The notes below the pieces were generated by a model, which saw only the letters and a program-made list of their open reading frames with translations, was not told where the DNA came from and did no database searches. A stretch of DNA of 64,000 nt from Anaerocolumna sp. AGMB13020. GTDB taxonomy: Bacteria; Bacillota; Clostridia; Lachnospirales; Lachnospiraceae. The first letter of the stretch is position 1; each line of letters starts with the position of its first letter. A program made the translations under genes and the position numbers. Positions 44,442 through 52,925 of the stretch are shown piece by piece. The stretch spans positions 5,348,001 through 5,412,000 of the forward strand of contig NZ_CP136910.1 in the NCBI RefSeq assembly GCF_033100115.1. Direction: 5' to 3'.

Positions 44442-45404
44442 ATGGTACACATAAAAATTGCAGATATATCAGTTAGTCGAGGACAGGTAGTTTCCAGTCA
44501 AACGAAAAGTGTAATGCACACAGCAGAAAAAGAGTACAGAAGTATAAGCACGGCTCTGTCGGAGAACAAGTGTAAGAAACAGGGAAGCAAGCATAACTGG
44601 CACAATACCATTCTATTATCTCTGGACGCTATTCAGGATTTATTCCTTAAAACAGGTTTATCAGGAGCAGACATAGATATGATTGTACTTTCCAGTCAAT
44701 TACCGGAGTATGTTTCACCTGCGACTTCTGCCAAAATTCATAATGTAATTGGCGGAAAGAAAGAATGCATCTGTTATGATGTGAATTCCAATGGTTGTGG
44801 TATGACCTTGGCTTTTGATCAGATTTCCAAATACATGACGATGAGTCCTCATATAAAACGTGCTCTTCTGATTGGCTGTGATTATATGAGTATCGATACC
44901 CATAATATGGGAGATGCTGCATGCGCCGTTCTGTTAGAAAAAACGGAAGAAGAAAGCGGTGTATGTGACACGCTAAGTATAGTAAGTCCAGATGATACAG
45001 ATTCACCATTATTTCCACACTGTGGTTTTTCAAATATGTTTCTGATAAAAGATGGAAATGATATGGAGTTTTCCATCTACAAAAAGAAAATAATTAATGT
45101 TGAAGCGTTGGAAGAGTCTATATCAACAATACTTTTAAGAAATTCTCTCAGAATAGAAAAGATAAATATGTTTTGTTTCTCCCAAAACAGCAAAGAGGGG
45201 CTTGAAATCATAAGAGAACGGATGGTAATAGACAAATCTGCCAGCCCTTATATCGGTGATGTTTACGGAGATACAGGTACGAGCAGTCCATTTATTGCCC
45301 TATATGAAGCAATGGAAAAGCAGCTGATCAGAAGAGGGGATTATTTTATGATTTGTGCTTTTGGATGCAGTGCCCAGAATATAACTCTTCTTTGTAAATT
45401 TTAG
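44442..45404 (+). CDS. FabH-like (KAS III fold) protein lacking the catalytic triad
   Basis: 320 residues with the full thiolase-fold layout of beta-ketoacyl-ACP synthase III: DIDMIVLSSQLPEYVSPATS, then YDVNSNGCGMTLAFDQ, the central IDTHNMGDAACAVLLEKT and a C-terminal VYGDTGTSSPFIALYEA. The catalytic positions are changed. The usual D-x-x-A-A-C-x-G becomes DVNSNGCG (Gly118 at the Cys site, Cys119 one place later). The HQAN motif becomes FSQNS (His to Ser247), and GNTS becomes GDTG (Asn to Asp277). It is therefore unlikely to be a normal condensing enzyme; acyl binding or another transfer chemistry using Cys119 is possible. It stands alone under a c-di-GMP riboswitch just after the motility operon. 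Confidence 0.8.
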   Translation: MVHIKIADISVSRGQVVSSQTKSVMHTAEKEYRSISTALSENKCKKQGSKHNWHNTILLSLDAIQDLFLKTGLSGADIDMIVLSSQLPEYVSPATSAKIHNVIGGKKECICYDVNSNGCGMTLAFDQISKYMTMSPHIKRALLIGCDYMSIDTHNMGDAACAVLLEKTEEESGVCDTLSIVSPDDTDSPLFPHCGFSNMFLIKDGNDMEFSIYKKKIINVEALEESISTILLRNSLRIEKINMFCFSQNSKEGLEIIRERMVIDKSASPYIGDVYGDTGTSSPFIALYEAMEKQLIRRGDYFMICAFGCSAQNITLLCKF

Positions 45405-45519
45405 TCTGGTATATAGAAGTAACCGCGTTAAAATGCGTCTATCCAATCCAGAGCATGGAAGGTTCTTGCGATACAGCTATAAATATAATAAAAACATAAT
45501 GTGAATTATATTATAAACT

Positions 45520-45579
45520 ATGCACCTTGTATACAGTTGGCTGCCAGCTTACTGCGATATGGAGAGTGCATTTTTTGTA
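45520..45579 (+). terminator. Terminator-like hairpin before hydF
   Basis: Outer stem ATGCAC/GTGCAT with an imperfect structured interior, ending in six T. It lies 120 bases after the FabH-like gene; a TATAAT at 45484-45489 upstream leaves open a small independent transcript. Nothing coding is seen in 45405-45662. Confidence 0.55.
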
Positions 45580-45590
45580 CTTACAATTTC

Positions 45591-45619
45591 TTGATTTGAT
45601 CTGCAAATTGTGATACCAT
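45591..45619 (+). promoter_or_regulatory. Probable hydF promoter
   Basis: TTGATT (45591-45596), 17-bp spacer, TACCAT (45614-45619) with an extended -10 TG at 45611-45612. Confidence 0.5.
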
Positions 45620-45662
45620 AAATTCGCATGATTATGTTAAAGAACACGAAGGAGATGGCAGT

Positions 45663-46877
45663 ATGGGATTAAATGAAACACCCTCCGCAGACCGTTTGCA
45701 TATAGGTTTTTTTGGGAAACGAAATGCCGGTAAATCAAGCTTGGTTAATAAAATTACAGGACAAGAGCTATCTGTGGTTTCAGAAGTAAAAGGAACAACA
45801 ACAGATCCTGTTTATAAAGCAATGGAGTTACTGCCATTAGGTCCGGTGATGATTATAGACACTCCTGGAATTGATGACGAAGGAGCTTTAGGGGAATTAA
45901 GAGTAAGAAGAACAAAACAGGTACTGAATAAGACCGATATTGCTATCCTGATAATTGATGCACTGGCAGGGAAGTCGGCTACTGATATTGAATTGATTAA
46001 GCTCTTTGAAGAGAAGAAGATTCCTTACCTATTGGTATATAATAAGGCTGATTTGCTTACAAAAGCAGAGGCAGAGCAAAATGATAATGAAATTTATGTA
46101 AGTGCTGTTACCGGCATGAATATTGAAACTCTGAAAAATATTATTTCCAGGATAGTACCGGCCGAAGATAGTAAGCTTCGAATCGTTGGTGATGTTATAC
46201 ATCCATCGGATTTTGTTATATTAGTAGTACCTATAGACAAAGCGGCTCCTAAAGGAAGGCTTATTCTTCCTCAGCAGCAGACCATAAGGGACATCCTGGA
46301 GGCTGACGGAACGGCAATTGTAGTAAAAGAGTATGAACTGAAGGAAACTCTTGAGAGCTTAGGGAAAAAGCCCAGTCTTGTTATAACTGACAGCCAGGTG
46401 TTTGCAAAGGTATCTGCTGATACACCAAAAGATATACCACTTACCTCCTTTTCCATTTTATTTGCCAGGTATAAAGGCTTACTGCAGGAAGCCGTTAAGG
46501 GAGTGGCAATTTTGGAGCAGCTGAAAGAGGGAGATACAATACTTATCTGTGAAGGCTGTACTCATCACAGGCAATGTGATGATATTGGAACAGTGAAGCT
46601 TCCGCGTTGGATTAAGAACTATACCGGCAAAGAATTTCAGTTTGAATTTACTTCGGGAGGACAGTTTCCGGAAGACCTGAGTCCCTATCAGCTGATTGTT
46701 CATTGCGGTGGCTGCATGTTGACGGAAAGAGAAGTGAAATATCGCCAAAAATGTAGCGTTGATCAAGGGATACCCATAACCAATTATGGAATTTTGATTG
46801 CATATATGCAGGGAATCTTAAGGCGAAGTCTTGAAATATTCCCGTCAATTCTTCAGGAAATACCGGACGAGTTTTAG
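45663..46877 (+). CDS. hydF: [FeFe]-hydrogenase H-cluster maturation GTPase HydF
   Basis: 404 residues. An N-terminal Era-like GTPase domain (GKRNAGKSSLVNKI, SEVKGTTTDP, DTPGIDDEG, NKADL) is followed by a dimerisation domain and the C-terminal iron-sulfur domain with the HydF ligands CEGCTHHRQC and HCGGC. HydF is the scaffold on which HydE and HydG build the 2Fe subcluster. HydE and HydG and the hydrogenase itself are not in the window, but their presence in the genome is implied. AAGGAGATG precedes the start. Confidence 0.96.
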   Translation: MGLNETPSADRLHIGFFGKRNAGKSSLVNKITGQELSVVSEVKGTTTDPVYKAMELLPLGPVMIIDTPGIDDEGALGELRVRRTKQVLNKTDIAILIIDALAGKSATDIELIKLFEEKKIPYLLVYNKADLLTKAEAEQNDNEIYVSAVTGMNIETLKNIISRIVPAEDSKLRIVGDVIHPSDFVILVVPIDKAAPKGRLILPQQQTIRDILEADGTAIVVKEYELKETLESLGKKPSLVITDSQVFAKVSADTPKDIPLTSFSILFARYKGLLQEAVKGVAILEQLKEGDTILICEGCTHHRQCDDIGTVKLPRWIKNYTGKEFQFEFTSGGQFPEDLSPYQLIVHCGGCMLTEREVKYRQKCSVDQGIPITNYGILIAYMQGILRRSLEIFPSILQEIPDEF

Positions 46878-46971
46878 TTTTAACCCTATAAAGGTGGGTT
46901 CCATAGGATGAAGATCCTGAAATAGTGTGCAGAAACCTGCATTTAATAATGGAGTCCAAGAGAAGAGGAAC

Positions 46972-48318
46972 ATGAAAGAGAACATTCAAGAGAAGAAGGA
47001 TATTAATACAACTGCAAATATACTCTATGGAACAGAAACAAACAAAGCCGTCGGAAACTTTGCTCTGGAGCATAAGAAAACCAGTCACAGGCTTATTCTT
47101 GCCCTGGTTAAAGTTAAGAAAGCAGCAGCAAGCAGTTACCTGAAGCTAGGAATGGGGAAGCCAGGAGTATATGAGGCAATCATAAAAGCCTGTGACAGAA
47201 TCCTTTCGGGAGAATATCAGGATCAGTTTCCAGTGGAGGCTTTACAGGGGGGTGCTGGAACCTCCACAAATATGAATGTCAATGAAGTATTGGCTAATCT
47301 TGCAGAGAAGCTTGCGGGAGAGAGGGATGAAGGGGAGCTGATAACGATACACCCACTTGATGATGTAAACAGAGGTCAATCTACCAATGATGTCTATCCC
47401 ACAGCACTCCGAATTGCCTCCATTGACTTGTTACGGGAACTAAGTGATGGATGTGCCAGACTACAGGAGGCTCTTCAAATGAAGGAACGAGAGCTGGAAG
47501 GAATCAAAAAGCTTGGAAGAACAGAGCTTATGGATGCGATTCCTATTACCCTGGGAGGAGAATTCGGTGCATATGCTCAGGCGATTGCCAGAGACAGGTG
47601 GAGGCTTTATAAAGTAGAAGAACGACTAAGACAGATAAATCTAGGTGGTACAGCTGTAGGGACTTCAGGAAATGCTGAAAGAAAGTATCGTTTTCTGGTT
47701 ATTGAAAATCTGCGTGAATTAACTGGTATGGGACTGGCAGCAGCAGAATATCCAATGGATATTACGCAGAATAATGACGTATTTGTTGAAGTGTCAGGAC
47801 TCTTAAAGGCTTTGGCCGTAAATCTGATGAAAATATCAGGGGATTTAAGGCTTATGAATTCCGGTCCATACGGAGGGATAGGAGAAATCAGGCTAAAAGC
47901 CCTTCAGGCAGGCAGCACCATTATGCCCGGTAAAGTAAATCCTGTTATACCCGAAATGGTAACGCAGATTTCTATGAAGGTAATGGCAAATGACTATGCA
48001 ATCACTATGGCTGCTGCCCACGGAGAATTTGAATTAAATGCCTTCCTTCCTTTAATAGCTGACAGTTTGCTGGAAAGTCTGGAACTTCTGATAAAAGCAG
48101 TAGAAATATTTCGATGTAATTGCATAGAAACTCTTCAGGCGAACAAGGACAGATGTGAAGAACTATTGGAGAAGTCTTATGCATTTGCTACAGCCTATAC
48201 AGGAATACTGGGGTATGATAAAGTAAGTGAAGTGGTGAAAGAACATGAGGGAAATTCTGAATTAATAAGAAATACCTTAGAAATGCTGTTAAAAGAAAAA
48301 AATTCTGAAGTACGATAA
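46972..48318 (+). CDS. Aspartase/fumarase-superfamily lyase (aspartate ammonia-lyase-like)
   Basis: 448 residues. The superfamily blocks are clear: GGAGTSTNMNVNEVLAN, DDVNRGQSTNDVYPTALRIA, LGGTAVGTS and the signature GSTIMPGKVNPV. The N-terminus lacks the usual RVEKD...PADAYYG start and reads NILYGTETNKAVGNF, and the sequence differs in many places from standard AspA. Aspartase-like genes are repeatedly found next to hydF and hydE in Clostridia, so a role tied to H-cluster maturation (for example ammonia supply) is a reasonable inference. The start at 46972 follows AGAAGAGGAAC; the open frame reaches 46927. Confidence 0.8.
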   Translation: MKENIQEKKDINTTANILYGTETNKAVGNFALEHKKTSHRLILALVKVKKAAASSYLKLGMGKPGVYEAIIKACDRILSGEYQDQFPVEALQGGAGTSTNMNVNEVLANLAEKLAGERDEGELITIHPLDDVNRGQSTNDVYPTALRIASIDLLRELSDGCARLQEALQMKERELEGIKKLGRTELMDAIPITLGGEFGAYAQAIARDRWRLYKVEERLRQINLGGTAVGTSGNAERKYRFLVIENLRELTGMGLAAAEYPMDITQNNDVFVEVSGLLKALAVNLMKISGDLRLMNSGPYGGIGEIRLKALQAGSTIMPGKVNPVIPEMVTQISMKVMANDYAITMAAAHGEFELNAFLPLIADSLLESLELLIKAVEIFRCNCIETLQANKDRCEELLEKSYAFATAYTGILGYDKVSEVVKEHEGNSELIRNTLEMLLKEKNSEVR

Positions 48319-48322
48319 ATAT

Positions 48323-48356
48323 AAAAACCCACAGAGTTGAACTATGTGGGTTTTTG
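48323..48356 (+). terminator. Intrinsic terminator after the aspartase-like gene
   Basis: AAAAACCCACA / TGTGGGTTTTT stem with an 11-nt loop, 4 bases after the stop codon; T run on the + strand and A run on the other, so it can act bidirectionally. Confidence 0.9.
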
Positions 48357-48428
48357 TAATCACATAGATGGAATCCAAGTTCCCCATTGATGCTCTGTTA
48401 AAAAAATTATATATTTCCAAACTTTATG

Positions 48429-48480
48429 TTAAGCTGCTAATTGAAGCAGCCAAAATCAGCTGCTTAACAGCTGTTTAAAG
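48429..48480. other. Region with several mutually pairing GCTGC/GCAGC segments
   Basis: AAGCAGC/GCTGCTT (48444-48450 with 48459-48465), an overlapping partner TTAAGCTGC (48429-48437) and a palindrome AACAGCTGTT (48466-48475). It lies in a non-coding gap between a terminator and a tRNA terminator. I see no gene and do not recognise an RNA class. Confidence 0.35.
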
Positions 48481-48534
48481 ATGCAGTAAAAAAGCTCATT
48501 TTTTGTAATGTTTGCTTAATTTAGATACAGCCCC

Positions 48535-48579
48535 AAAAAAAATAACATGTCAGGTTCGAATCCTGCCATGTTATTTTTT
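48535..48579 (-). terminator. tRNA-Leu terminator shaped like a tRNA acceptor/T-arm minihelix
   Basis: On the minus strand this hairpin lies just after the tRNA-Leu gene and ends in a long T run, so it serves as terminator. Its inner 31 nt are TAACATG / T-CAGG-TTCGAAT-CCTG-C / CATGTTA: a 7-bp acceptor-like stem, a 5-bp T stem (one mismatch) and a canonical 7-nt T loop, read on the + strand. It may be the relic of a + strand tRNA that lost its D, anticodon and variable arms. Confidence 0.75.
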
Positions 48580-48588
48580 CGCTTATAC

Positions 48589-48672
48589 TGCCGGTGGTGG
48601 GACTCGAACCCACACGCCCTCACGGACAACGGATTTTGAGTCCGTCTCGTCTGCCAATTCCAACACACCGGC
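48589..48672 (-). tRNA. tRNA-Leu (anticodon CAA)
   Basis: 84 nt class II tRNA on the minus strand. Acceptor GCCGGTG/CACCGGC with discriminator A, anticodon stem ACGGA/TCCGT with loop CTCAAAA (anticodon CAA), a long variable arm, and T arm GTGGGTTCGAGTCCCAC. The CCA end is not encoded. Confidence 0.95.
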
Positions 48673-48721
48673 TGATTTTCTTCACTGATGTCAAAATGGT
48701 TGTCTTGAATCAGCGAAGATT

Positions 48722-48750
48722 ATTCTACCATAATATGAAAATAAAAGCAA
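48722..48750 (-). promoter_or_regulatory. tRNA-Leu promoter
   Basis: Minus strand: TTGCTT (48750-48745), 17-bp spacer, TAGAAT (48727-48722), about 50 bases before the tRNA. Confidence 0.75.
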
Positions 48751-48853
48751 GACATATTTCTATAAAAAAATTGTTTCTTTTTATTTAAGTCATAATAAAC
48801 ACGTACCCTTATAATTTCTTTCAGTGTTTGTCCTGCTGTTTTTGAAAGTATAG

Positions 48854-48882
48854 TTGAAACATTATCAAAAAAAGGGTAAAAT
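48854..48882 (+). promoter_or_regulatory. SigA-type promoter of the zinc-finger gene / polA operon
   Basis: TTGAAA (48854-48859), 17-bp spacer, TAAAAT (48877-48882). Confidence 0.7.
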
Positions 48883-48946
48883 AAATAATTAAACAAATCT
48901 ATTTGTAATTCAAAAAGAGTGCAACACCCGAAAGGTATGGTAGAAA

Positions 48947-49528
48947 ATGAACTGCATTGAAGTCCAAAGGCTTATGATGCCCTTTATTGATAACAAGTTA
49001 AGTATGGAGCAATTGGAAGCGTTTATGCAGCATATCAGGTCCTGCCCGGATTGTATGGAGGAACTTGAGGTTCATTATATTTTGCTGACAGGTATGAGAA
49101 GACTGGATGCGGATAAGGAATTGTCAGATAACTTCCATGAAGACTTCATTGAGTTATTGGGCGAATATGAAGAGAAAATCGTACACTATAAATTTGCCCA
49201 CATAAGAAAGCGAATCATTCTGATATTGGTAATAGCCGCTGCAGCAATTGCATCCAGCCTTCACCTTGGTGAAGTGGTGGAGGAGGTCTTAAAGGACGAA
49301 CCAAAGACCAGTACCTTTTATTCAGAAGATTTGTTTTTTCCGGACTTTGAAGGTAACAGGAGCAACGAGCTGACATTTGTGCCAAGTGGTGTATTTGATG
49401 AGAAGATAATGTATAGACTGGATGATATTTATGCTTATCTTGTAATAGAAGATGAAGAAGGAGCCAAACTATTACAGGAGAAGTTCCCTGTGCATTTTCA
49501 CAGTTCCAACCCTTACAGAAAGCAGTGA
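48947..49528 (+). CDS. zf-HC2 anti-sigma-factor-like membrane protein
   Basis: 193 residues. The N-terminus contains the anti-sigma zinc finger of the zf-HC2 kind (CIEVQRLMMPFIDNKLS, then HIRSCPDCMEEL: His-x3-Cys-x2-Cys). One membrane helix follows at about 88-104 (RIILILVIAAAAIASSL), then an extracytoplasmic tail. No sigma factor gene is adjacent, so its partner, if any, is elsewhere. It may instead be a general envelope sensor. Confidence 0.75.
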   Translation: MNCIEVQRLMMPFIDNKLSMEQLEAFMQHIRSCPDCMEELEVHYILLTGMRRLDADKELSDNFHEDFIELLGEYEEKIVHYKFAHIRKRIILILVIAAAAIASSLHLGEVVEEVLKDEPKTSTFYSEDLFFPDFEGNRSNELTFVPSGVFDEKIMYRLDDIYAYLVIEDEEGAKLLQEKFPVHFHSSNPYRKQ

Positions 49529-49631
49529 AGCCTCATTTAGCAGAAAACCCTTGCTGGCAAAGCTAAACAACAGGCATAATAGTATATTAGAAAGGATATC
49601 GGTATGAGATATCCGGAAATGAGGATTTTCC

Positions 49632-52289
49632 ATGAGTAAGAAAATTGTATTAATCGATGGGCACAGTATACTAAACAGAGCCTTTTATGCACTTCCGGTG
49701 TTATCCAATTCAGAAGGGCTGTATACAAACGGAGTATTGGGATTTTTAAATATTCTTTTTAAGATTCTGGACGAGGAGAAACCAGATTATCTTACCATCG
49801 CATTTGACGTGCATCAGCCGACCTTTCGTCATGAGATGTTTGCGGAGTATAAAGGTACCAGGAAATCCATGCCCGATGAATTAAGAGCGCAGGTCCCGCT
49901 GTTAAAAGAGCTGCTTAAAGCTATGAAGATTTCTATTTTGGAAAAAGGCGGATATGAAGCGGATGACATATTAGGAACACTTGCTGTTAATGCAGAAAAG
50001 GATGGCTATCAGGTATCTCTGGTTTCTGGTGACAGGGATTTATTACAGCTGGCATCAGAAAATATTAAAATTCGTATCCCTAAGACCAAGAAGGGCGGTA
50101 CAGAAATCGAAAATTATAACACGCAGGATGTAGTAGCGGCCTACGGTGTTACCCCCACAGAATTTATTGACTTAAAAGCACTGATGGGAGATGCATCGGA
50201 TAATATACCCGGTGTTCCGGGAATTGGGGAAAAAACAGCCTCAAAGATTATCTCTGCTTTTGGCTCCATAGAAAATGCTTATGAGCATATAACAGAAGTA
50301 ATGCCCAATAAAGCAAGAGAATCCATGATAAACAACAAGGAACAGGCTTTCTTAAGCAAAACTCTTGCAACTATAAAAACCGATTGTGAACTGGATTACC
50401 AGATTGAACAAGCGGATTACTCGGAAATTTACAATCAGGAGGCCTATAGTTATTTTAAAAGGCTGGAGTTAAAGAGTCATTTAAACCGGTTCTCTGGTAT
50501 AAGCATGTCAAATACTGCAGGCTCACAAACAAAATCTGAGTCTAAGGTCGTAACAAATACAGAAGAATTAGAGATAATCATTCAAATGGCTGGCAGGATT
50601 TCAAAGGGAGCATATATCGGTTTTTATCTCATTGCGGAAGCCGGGGAAGTATTGGGACTGTCACTTAGCCTTGGAGAAAATGAGAATTACTTTATTCCAA
50701 CAGGAACGGAACTTACAGCGGATAAAATATTAGCAGGTTTGAATCAGCTGCTGTTATCAGAGAAAGAAACAGCTACCTTCCATTTAAAGGAACAGCTTTT
50801 CTATCTGAATGCCGGTATCAGAACCGGAATAGCGGATTTATCAATAGCGGCATATTTGCTGAATCCGCTTCAATCCACTTATGAATATGATGATGTGGCA
50901 AGGGATTTCTTGAAACTTACCATGGCATCAAGCAGTGAAGCCATAGGAAAAAGCTCATGGAAGGATTTTATAATAAAGAAAGCAGAAGAGAGTACTGCGT
51001 ATTTTTCAAATCTTGCTTATACAGCTGCCAAAGCTGCTCCGGTTATCGTAAAGGAATTGCAGAATAAAGGGATGGATAAGCTGTTTGCTACGATTGAAAT
51101 GCCCCTTGTCTATGCGTTGTTTGATATGGAACAGCGGGGAGTAAAGGTTAACAGAGAGGAATTAAAGGAATACGGAGATAAGCTAACCATTGGGATAGAC
51201 CGACTGGAAGCGGAGATTTACAGTTTGGCAGGAGAAGAATTTAATATCAATTCACCGAAGCAGTTAGGCGTCATTCTTTTTGATAAGCTTCATCTGCCTT
51301 TTGGGAAGAAGACAAAGACCGGATACTCCACTTCAGCTGAGGTGCTTGACAAGCTTCGAATCGAACATCCCGTAGTTGAAAAGATTCTTGAATACCGCCA
51401 GCTGACGAAATTGAAATCCACCTACGCGGACGGGCTTGCCGGTTATATCAGTGCGGATGGCAGAATACATGGAAAATTTCATCAGACAATAGCTGCAACC
51501 GGCCGACTCAGCAGTACGGAGCCAAATCTTCAGAACATTCCCATTCGAATGGAGTTAGGCAGGGAAATCAGAAAGGTATTTATACCAGAAGAAGGTTTTA
51601 TATTCCTGGATGCTGATTATTCTCAGATAGAACTCAGAGTATTGGCTCATATGTCAGGAGATGAGAGACTTATTGATGCCTATAAGGAAGATCAGGATAT
51701 ACACCGTATTACCGCCTCTTTGGTATTCCATACCCCTTTTGAGGAGGTAAGCTCCGAACAGAGAAGAAATGCCAAAGCCGTTAATTTTGGTATTGTATAT
51801 GGAATCAGCTCCTTTGGACTGGGACAGGATTTAAATATAGCAAGAAAAGAAGCAGAGGGCTATATCAACCGGTACTTTGATACCTATCCCGGGGTTAAGT
51901 CCTTCCTGGACAAGCTGGTAAGGGAGGGGAAAGACGATGGATATGTTACTACTCTTTTTGGTAGAATCAGACCAATACCAGAACTTAGTTCCTCCAATTT
52001 CATGACACGTTCTTTCGGAGAAAGGGTTGCGATGAACTCACCCATTCAGGGAACTGCTGCAGATATTATAAAAATAGCTATGTTACGGGTTAATGACAGA
52101 TTAAAGGAATTAAATTTACGTTCAAGATTAATCCTGCAAATTCATGACGAGCTTCTTATTGAGACCCACAAGGATGAAATAGAGGCAGTAAGAGTCCTGT
52201 TGAAAGAAGAGATGCAGTCAGCAGCCAATTTATCCGTGCCTCTTGAGGTAGATGTTAATGAAGGAAGCAACTGGTATGAAGCAAAATAA
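49632..52289 (+). CDS. polA: DNA polymerase I
   Basis: 885 residues. An N-terminal 5'-3' exonuclease (LIDGHSILNRAFYALPVL; GYEADDILGTLA; DASDNIPGVPGIGEKTA), a 3'-5' exonuclease-like domain without its metal-binding acids (GFYLIAEAGEVLG where DxE is expected), and the polymerase domain (LDADYSQIELRVLAHMSGDE; RRNAKAVNFGIVYGISSFG; QIHDELLIE). Loss of proofreading is usual for Firmicutes PolA. It fills gaps in repair and removes Okazaki primers. coaE overlaps its end. Confidence 0.97.
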   Translation: MSKKIVLIDGHSILNRAFYALPVLSNSEGLYTNGVLGFLNILFKILDEEKPDYLTIAFDVHQPTFRHEMFAEYKGTRKSMPDELRAQVPLLKELLKAMKISILEKGGYEADDILGTLAVNAEKDGYQVSLVSGDRDLLQLASENIKIRIPKTKKGGTEIENYNTQDVVAAYGVTPTEFIDLKALMGDASDNIPGVPGIGEKTASKIISAFGSIENAYEHITEVMPNKARESMINNKEQAFLSKTLATIKTDCELDYQIEQADYSEIYNQEAYSYFKRLELKSHLNRFSGISMSNTAGSQTKSESKVVTNTEELEIIIQMAGRISKGAYIGFYLIAEAGEVLGLSLSLGENENYFIPTGTELTADKILAGLNQLLLSEKETATFHLKEQLFYLNAGIRTGIADLSIAAYLLNPLQSTYEYDDVARDFLKLTMASSSEAIGKSSWKDFIIKKAEESTAYFSNLAYTAAKAAPVIVKELQNKGMDKLFATIEMPLVYALFDMEQRGVKVNREELKEYGDKLTIGIDRLEAEIYSLAGEEFNINSPKQLGVILFDKLHLPFGKKTKTGYSTSAEVLDKLRIEHPVVEKILEYRQLTKLKSTYADGLAGYISADGRIHGKFHQTIAATGRLSSTEPNLQNIPIRMELGREIRKVFIPEEGFIFLDADYSQIELRVLAHMSGDERLIDAYKEDQDIHRITASLVFHTPFEEVSSEQRRNAKAVNFGIVYGISSFGLGQDLNIARKEAEGYINRYFDTYPGVKSFLDKLVREGKDDGYVTTLFGRIRPIPELSSSNFMTRSFGERVAMNSPIQGTAADIIKIAMLRVNDRLKELNLRSRLILQIHDELLIETHKDEIEAVRVLLKEEMQSAANLSVPLEVDVNEGSNWYEAK

Positions 52290-52923
52290 CGGTATTAAGG
52301 TAATCGGGCTTACCGGCGGTATCGGAAGCGGTAAATCCGAAGCAGCAAAGATTTTAACCGGGTCTTATGGAGCCCTTCTTTTAAATACCGACCGGATCGC
52401 TCATGATTATATGGAAGTAGGCGGGATATCCTATCAGCTGGTCAAAGAGTATTTCGGGGAAGGTATCTTAAATGAGAAGAGGCAGATAGACAGAGAGAAG
52501 CTTGGCAAAGAAGTTTACCAGAATGCAGAAAAACTTAAGATTCTTAACTCCTTCTCTCATCCCTATGTTATGGACTATGTCAGAAATCTCATAAAGGCAG
52601 AGAAGGAAAGAACGGAAAAATTATATTCTGTTATCTGTGTGGAAACGGCGTTGCCAAGAGAAGCCGGACTAAAAGATTTTTGTGATTACATTTGGTATGT
52701 TACAGCGGATAAAAGCATCAGACAGGAGCGGTTGATTCATTCCAGAAATTTTACACCGGAAAAATTTGAGAAAATATTAGCCAATCAGTTTTCTGAGGAT
52801 GAATATATAGAAAACAGTACCCATGTGCTTTATAACAATGGCAGTATTGAGGAATTAAAACTTCAGATAGAGAAGTTACTGAAAGAAGAAAATTTGGCAT
52901 ATCTACCTTACGGAGGACACTAA
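52276..52923 (+). CDS. coaE: Dephospho-CoA kinase
   Basis: 215 residues. P loop GLTGGIGSGKSEAAKIL and the family motifs NTDRIAHDYM and VCVETALPREAGL-like region. It performs the last step of CoA synthesis. The ATG at 52276 lies within the polA end (14-base overlap); polA-coaE pairing is common in Firmicutes. Confidence 0.93.
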   Translation: MKQNNGIKVIGLTGGIGSGKSEAAKILTGSYGALLLNTDRIAHDYMEVGGISYQLVKEYFGEGILNEKRQIDREKLGKEVYQNAEKLKILNSFSHPYVMDYVRNLIKAEKERTEKLYSVICVETALPREAGLKDFCDYIWYVTADKSIRQERLIHSRNFTPEKFEKILANQFSEDEYIENSTHVLYNNGSIEELKLQIEKLLKEENLAYLPYGGH

Positions 52924-52925
52924 GA

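Noticed and set aside
48535..48579. A complete second tRNA gene before tRNA-Leu
   Set aside because: Only acceptor and T arm are present; D arm, anticodon arm and variable loop are absent.
48594..48788. Open frame beginning MVGLEPTRPHG on the + strand
   Set aside because: It is the antisense of the tRNA-Leu gene, a well-known source of false proteins, and has no ribosome site.
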